Source: Desulfurococcales archaeon
Lineage (GTDB): Archaea > Thermoproteota > Thermoprotei_A > Sulfolobales > WAQK01
DNA length: 8,314 nucleotides
Reading direction: 5' to 3'
NCBI GenBank assembly: GCA_027016915.1
Contig: JALURJ010000294.1
Location: 1-8,314, forward strand
Shown here: one piece after another, positions 5,982-8,314 of the stretch
Layout of the letters: the number at the start of each line of letters is the position of its first letter
Position numbering within the stretch: the first letter of the stretch is position 1
Notes under the pieces: model-generated
Database searches by the model: none
Seen by the model: the letters and a program-made list of their open reading frames with translations, nothing else
What the model was told of the DNA's origin: nothing
Position numbers and translations under genes: made by a program

Positions 5982-6494
5982 TTGAGCCTGCTGGCCCACC
6001 TGGTCAACAAGTATGGGAAGACTGTTCTGCACGAGTATGATCTCCAAAAACTGGTGGGTAAGGTTGTCCTTGTACCTATACGTCTCCTCAGGGAGCACGA
6101 GGAGACTGAGGCCTCCCTGGTCTATTGCCTGGTAAGCGAGCTTGCAACCCTCGGGGTCCTTAAATACCCTGTCCTGGCTGATGCCAGGACCCTGACTGTT
6201 CTGGACGGCCACCACAGGCTCAACGCTGCCAAGAAGCTGGGGTACCGGTATATACCGGTGTTCTTCGTCGACTATGCTGATGACAGGACTATAACGGTGA
6301 CAAGCTTCAGGAAGGACTTCAGGGTAACCAAGGTGGAGGTCGTGGAGCGCGCCCTAAGCGGCTCCAAGTACCCGCCCAAGACGTCGAAGCACAGGCTCAG
6401 GAAGACAGCTGTCCCCAGAATAGAGGCCAACATGGAGGCCATTGATGCTGGTAGCTCGCCTCACCTTCCCAAGATCGAAGATTTCAGATCATAG
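5982..6494 (+). CDS. Probable free serine kinase (SerK-like, ParB/Srx fold), compact form
   Basis: This protein probably phosphorylates free L-serine to O-phosphoserine, the substrate of the sulfhydrylase two genes upstream. The 170-residue protein has three signatures of SerK (ADP-dependent in Thermococcus kodakarensis): EHE (38-40), where Glu40 matches the catalytic glutamate of KPHE; VLDGHHRLNAAKKLG with DGHHR at 75-79; and YPPKTSKH (130-137), matching the C-terminal YSPKTTRH of the Thermococcus enzyme (compared from memory). Automatic annotation would call it 'ParB-like nuclease', but ParB DNA-binding helices and a sulfiredoxin GCHR cysteine are both missing. Thermococcus SerK is about 240-250 residues; here the long segment between the DGHHR domain and the PKT motif is almost entirely absent, leaving a minimal catalytic core. 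The phosphate donor (ADP or ATP) cannot be told. It starts with TTG 16 bases after sufS. Two strong inverted repeats lie within the gene. Confidence 0.82.
   Translation: MSLLAHLVNKYGKTVLHEYDLQKLVGKVVLVPIRLLREHEETEASLVYCLVSELATLGVLKYPVLADARTLTVLDGHHRLNAAKKLGYRYIPVFFVDYADDRTITVTSFRKDFRVTKVEVVERALSGSKYPPKTSKHRLRKTAVPRIEANMEAIDAGSSPHLPKIEDFRS
6171..6190. repeat. Perfect 8-bp inverted repeat with TGAT loop inside the serK-like gene
   Basis: The arms GTCCTGGC (6171-6178) and GCCAGGAC (6183-6190) are exact reverse complements separated by TGAT. The RNA could form a stable GC-rich hairpin in the coding region, over codons for VLADART just before the DGHHR motif. It may be chance from codon use; no function is claimed. 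Confidence 0.6.
6244..6259. repeat. Perfect 16-bp palindrome inside the serK-like gene
   Basis: ACCGGTATATACCGGT equals its own reverse complement over 16 bases and encodes part of GYRYIPV, shortly after DGHHR. It has the shape of a dimeric operator or a cruciform, but it lies in a protein stretch likely under coding constraint, so it may be coincidental. Confidence 0.6.
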
Positions 6495-6782
6495 GGTGCC
6501 GGATTCTCCCTTCTCCAGCACTATGACCCTAGCGCCCCTCTCCCTCCTCTCTTCTACAATGTTATAGCCCAGCCTGCCCACTATGAGGTTAAGCACTGTT
6601 CGTGGCACCATTCCTGGCTCCAGCTTTATCGTGACCCTCTTCGCCTTAGACCTCCTCAAAAACTTAACCAGTCTAGGTATGGGCTGGTCGTCGCAGCCTT
6701 CACCCTGGCTTGTCAGGTCTAGAACTTCTGCGCTCTCCACGGTCAAGGGACAGGCACCCGCATCACGTGTTATGCTGAACAC
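6489..6782 (-). CDS. Small protein, possibly TusA-like sulfur carrier fold
   Basis: I do not recognise this 97-residue protein with certainty. From residue 19 the pattern is EVLDL, a loop with Cys30, PIPRLVKFLRR (helix, 34-44), RVTIKLE (strand, 49-55), a second helix (about 60-71), GYNIVEE (72-78) and a closing strand RVIVLEKGE (85-92). This beta-alpha-beta-alpha-beta-beta order, with a Cys-x-x-x-P-x-P at the first helix and a final Lys-Gly, resembles TusA/SirA proteins, although the classical CPxP motif is altered (CDDQPIP). A sulfur-relay partner for the convergent SufS-containing operon would make sense, but this is inference. The 3' end overlaps the serine-kinase gene by 6 bases. GTG at 6782 gives the longest form; TTG at 6746, 8 bases after a GGTG and immediately before the conserved-looking part, is an attractive alternative start that would give 85 residues. 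Confidence 0.75.
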   Translation of the reverse strand: MFSITRDAGACPLTVESAEVLDLTSQGEGCDDQPIPRLVKFLRRSKAKRVTIKLEPGMVPRTVLNLIVGRLGYNIVEERRERGARVIVLEKGESGTL

Positions 6783-6815
6783 TCTAATTAGTTTAGTTTC
6801 GGGGCCTGGGGAGGG

Positions 6816-6823
6816 TTTTATAG
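6816..6823. promoter_or_regulatory. Probable bidirectional TATA element between divergent small genes
   Basis: TTTTATAG on the plus strand reads CTATAAAA on the minus strand, and it is the best TATA-like sequence in the 75-base gap. Measured rightwards, a start site about 25-26 bases away falls near 6845, just before the GAGGTG site of the DUF2283 gene. Measured leftwards it falls near 6794, 12 bases before the GTG at 6782. A purine-rich GGAAACC flanks it on the minus side, as a TFB-recognition element might. Confidence 0.5.
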
Positions 6824-6845
6824 GTTTCCCGGAACCCTAACCTTC

Positions 6846-6851
6846 GAGGTG
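6846..6851 (+). promoter_or_regulatory. Shine-Dalgarno GAGGTG favouring ATG 6858
   Basis: GAGGTG ends 6 bases before ATG 6858. The competing start, GTG at 6849, lies inside this motif, so the downstream ATG is the more natural initiator. Confidence 0.55.
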
Positions 6852-6857
6852 CCGAGA

Positions 6858-7073
6858 ATGGTTGAGAAGGAGAAGCTGCTTGTAGGGGATGTGGAGCACA
6901 TCTGGTTTGAGTACGACAGGCATAATGATATACTATACATAAACTTCGGCTACGACGTCGAAGACGCTGATGAGAGCATATTGACGGAGAACGACATAGC
7001 GGTAAGGATAAAGAACGGCCGGGTTGTCAGCCTCACCATCTTCGATTTTGCCAAGAAGATAGGCATCTACTAG
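6858..7073 (+). CDS. DUF2283 family small protein
   Basis: This is a small soluble protein of unknown function. With ATG 6858 it has 71 residues; GTG 6849 would add three. The hallmark of DUF2283 is visible: FEYDRHNDILYINFG near the N-terminus (a 'YD...D.LYI' strand pair), then an acidic stretch and NDIAVRIKNGRVVSLTIFDF, the 'di.v..d..grivgi.i..' pattern of the family. Length fits the family (about 60-75 residues). In bacteria and archaea such proteins are often found near toxin-antitoxin-like DUF4258 genes, but no such partner is here. It appears to share a promoter region with the divergent TusA-like gene and ends convergently with a membrane protein gene, the two stops sharing one CTAG. 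No role can be assigned from sequence. Confidence 0.85.
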   Translation: MVEKEKLLVGDVEHIWFEYDRHNDILYINFGYDVEDADESILTENDIAVRIKNGRVVSLTIFDFAKKIGIY

Positions 7074-7549
7074 TGCCTCCTGGAAGACCTGGCTGCCGAC
7101 ATTAGCCTCGCCCTGAGGAAAGCTGAGTACATGCCGATGGCCACAGCCCCGAGGAATATGGGGAGGATCAGCCGGGGATAGCAGGAGACGAGGGGCACGA
7201 GGCCTGCAACGCTGGCTAGGAGGACCAGCGTTAAACCCCTAGCCTTAACATACTGGGCCACCAGCCTGCTCCTGGCCTCGGGGCTCAGTGTGCCTATCAG
7301 GGCCAGCAGCTCGTCCCTCGAGTCGGCCGCTACTCGGGGGTCCTCGATCAAGACCTTGGCGCCTCTGCCCTGCATGTAGGCGAAGGCTGCGTAGACTAGG
7401 AGGATCACGAGTCCTGGGAAGGCAAGCTGCAGGGCTCCGCATGCCAGGGCTCCGGCGGAGGCAACTTCGATCTCTACGAGCAGCTCCGCCACTATTACCG
7501 TAGTCGGAATAAGCCAGACACGCCTTGGATCTACCAATGGTTGGGGCAC
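7070..7549 (-). CDS. Hypothetical four-helix membrane protein
   Basis: I do not recognise the family. The 159 residues contain two hydrophobic hairpins: helices at about 11-36 and 40-59, a charged soluble segment at 61-104 with a short helical stretch (residues 78-100, DELLALIGTLSPEARSRLVA), then helices at about 106-122 and 127-146 and an Arg-rich tail (146-158), probably cytoplasmic by the positive-inside rule. There is no obvious catalytic motif. The start is GTG 7549, preceded by GGACAG; a TTG at 7537, 9 bases after GGTG, is an alternative that would remove four residues. A TATA-like GCTTAAAGG on the minus strand (7583-7575) lies about 26 bases before a start site near 7553. It is divergent from the DUF2208-like gene and has a similar helix-pair/loop/helix-pair layout, which may hint at a working relationship. 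Confidence 0.75.
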   Translation of the reverse strand: MPQPLVDPRRVWLIPTTVIVAELLVEIEVASAGALACGALQLAFPGLVILLVYAAFAYMQGRGAKVLIEDPRVAADSRDELLALIGTLSPEARSRLVAQYVKARGLTLVLLASVAGLVPLVSCYPRLILPIFLGAVAIGMYSAFLRARLMSAARSSRRH

Positions 7550-7574
7550 CTGTCCATACTAGGCTTGTCTCAGC

Positions 7575-7583
7575 CTTTAAGCT
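7575..7583 (-). promoter_or_regulatory. Probable TATA box of the minus-strand membrane protein gene
   Basis: GCTTAAAGG on the minus strand is A/T-rich in its core and lies 26-34 bases before GTG 7549. This predicts a very short leader or none. Confidence 0.4.
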
Positions 7584-7637
7584 TTGCATGAGGGCGGGCC
7601 ATAGCGTATTTCGGCGCGGCATGCCCTATGCATCACT

Positions 7638-7646
7638 CTTATAATG
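7638..7646 (+). promoter_or_regulatory. Probable TATA box of the DUF2208-like gene
   Basis: CTTATAATG is the only clear TATA-like run upstream of GTG 7678. With its centre at about 7642, transcription would start near 7668, leaving a leader of roughly 10 bases. The 128 bases between the divergent genes hold this box and the minus-strand box and nothing else I can identify. Confidence 0.5.
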
Positions 7647-7677
7647 CCTAACCCTGAAATTGTGCTGGGCGTGGACG

Positions 7678-8314
7678 GTGTCGTTCCAGCAGATGACGAG
7701 TCCGAAGCAGATGCTGCTGAGCCAGGCCATGATACTCATGTTTTCGGCGGCAATGGCGTTCCTGCCGAGGCAATACTACATGCTACTCATAGTCGTCTAC
7801 ATATTGATACTTCCCGTAATTATTTCCAAGATGGGTGTAAAGCCTGGCAGCAAGGGCGGAGACCCTCAGGAGATTGAGAGGGGCGCCATACTATACGAGG
7901 AGAAGAACGCCCAGCAGATCATGGTGTCGGACACCAAGCTCACCGAGGAGATCCAAGCCCAGCTCAAAGGCATGACCCTCAGCATGGCCCTTTTCCCAAT
8001 AATCATCGCCTGGTTCTGGCTCTACGGCAAGTTTCTCTTCAACCCTGTCCAGGAGGCCCTCTTCGGCGGCGGCACAGGGAGGTTCCTCTCAACCCTCATC
8101 CTGTTCGAAGGCTCCTTCGTGATAAGCAGGATCTCGGCTGTGGCCCTGAGGGGTAGGCTTAGGCAGACCCAGATGATAGTTATGCCCAACTCCTACAAGG
8201 TGACCAGCAAGGGCATAATATCCAAGGGCATAGGCTCCAAGGTAGCCTTAAGATTCCCCCTTAAGGACTACGAGCTGATCCTGGAGCCCAGGAGGAAGTT
8301 CGTCGAACTAGTCC
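7678..8314 (+). CDS. DUF2208-like integral membrane protein, 3' partial
   Basis: The reading frame runs without a stop from GTG 7678 to the window end (212 codons seen), so the C-terminus is missing. Hydrophobic helices lie at about 12-30, 33-51, 98-117 and 135-156, with a charged, probably cytoplasmic helical segment (about 64-97, EIERGAILYEEKNAQQIM and onward) between the pairs. After the last helix comes a soluble region with QMIVMPNSYKVTSKGI (165-180), LRFPLKDYEL (191-200) and RRKFVEL (205-211), which matches my memory of the archaeal DUF2208 membrane family (function unknown). The start is uncertain: in-frame TTG 7660 and ATG 7693 are alternatives, but GTG 7678 best fits the TATA box at 7638-7646 and a weak GCGTGG motif just upstream. 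A role cannot be inferred. Confidence 0.85.
   Translation, partial: MSFQQMTSPKQMLLSQAMILMFSAAMAFLPRQYYMLLIVVYILILPVIISKMGVKPGSKGGDPQEIERGAILYEEKNAQQIMVSDTKLTEEIQAQLKGMTLSMALFPIIIAWFWLYGKFLFNPVQEALFGGGTGRFLSTLILFEGSFVISRISAVALRGRLRQTQMIVMPNSYKVTSKGIISKGIGSKVALRFPLKDYELILEPRRKFVELV

Noticed and set aside
5982..6494. Chromosome-partitioning ParB or sulfiredoxin
   Set aside because: The ParB/Srx fold motif is present, but it reads DGHHR, not the ParB GxRR or sulfiredoxin GCHR form. There is no helix-turn-helix region, and the PKTSKH tail with the cysteine-operon context points to a SerK-type kinase.
6583..6840. Plus-strand open frame opposite the TusA-like gene
   Set aside because: The minus-strand reading gives a protein-like strand/helix pattern and fits the flanking gene ends; the plus-strand translation shows no such order and would run over the TATA element.
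7644..7877. Plus-strand open frame starting at the TATA region of the DUF2208-like gene
   Set aside because: It is out of frame with the membrane protein, whose frame stays open to the window edge and shows helices and family motifs.
1..8314. tRNA, rRNA, C/D-box RNA, CRISPR, insertion sequence or attachment site
   Set aside because: No direct-repeat array, terminal inverted repeats, transposase, tRNA-like cloverleaf or convincing paired C and D boxes was seen in reading; isolated TGATGA-like strings occur only inside genes.

Overview
The window looks like chromosomal DNA of a hyperthermophilic crenarchaeon, probably Desulfurococcales and perhaps close to Aeropyrum. The reasons are GC-rich DNA with heavy use of AGG/AGA arginine codons, frequent TTG and GTG starts preceded by GGTG/GAGG motifs, archaeal TATA-like boxes in the few intergenic gaps, and crenarchaeal gene types (SIS-domain phosphoglucose/phosphomannose isomerase, PLP O-phosphoserine sulfhydrylase, DUF2208 membrane protein). 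The species assignment is an inference. Gene density is very high, no gap without a gene exceeds 300 bases, and no mobile element, RNA gene or CRISPR array was seen.

Layout. (1) 1-2026: the 3' part of an ECF-type vitamin/cofactor transporter, an S component (cut by the left edge) overlapping a tandem-ATPase gene; no T component is in view. (2) 2070-3755: a two-gene sugar unit behind its own TATA box, a sugar-1-phosphate nucleotidyltransferase and a bifunctional phosphoglucose/phosphomannose isomerase, which fits supply of activated sugars (GDP-mannose type) for glycan synthesis. (3) 3800-6494: a tight three-gene unit with a leaderless-type promoter: PLP cysteine synthase/O-phosphoserine sulfhydrylase, SufS-type cysteine desulfurase, and a ParB-fold protein with the motifs of the free serine kinase SerK. 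Read together they give serine -> O-phosphoserine -> cysteine -> persulfide sulfur plus alanine. (4) 6489-6782 (minus): a small protein whose pattern recalls TusA-type sulfur carriers, convergent with and overlapping the serine kinase gene. (5) 6858-7073: a DUF2283 protein, apparently sharing one bidirectional TATA element with gene (4). (6) 7070-7549 (minus): an unrecognised four-helix membrane protein, convergent with the DUF2283 gene. (7) 7678 to the right edge: a DUF2208-like membrane protein, divergent from (6) and cut by the window end.

The most interesting part is region (3) with (4): a compact serine-to-sulfur cassette in which the kinase is much shorter than the characterised Thermococcus SerK and the sulfhydrylase lacks the N-terminal extension of the Aeropyrum pernix enzyme. 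The gene usually labelled 'ParB-like' here is better read as a metabolic kinase.
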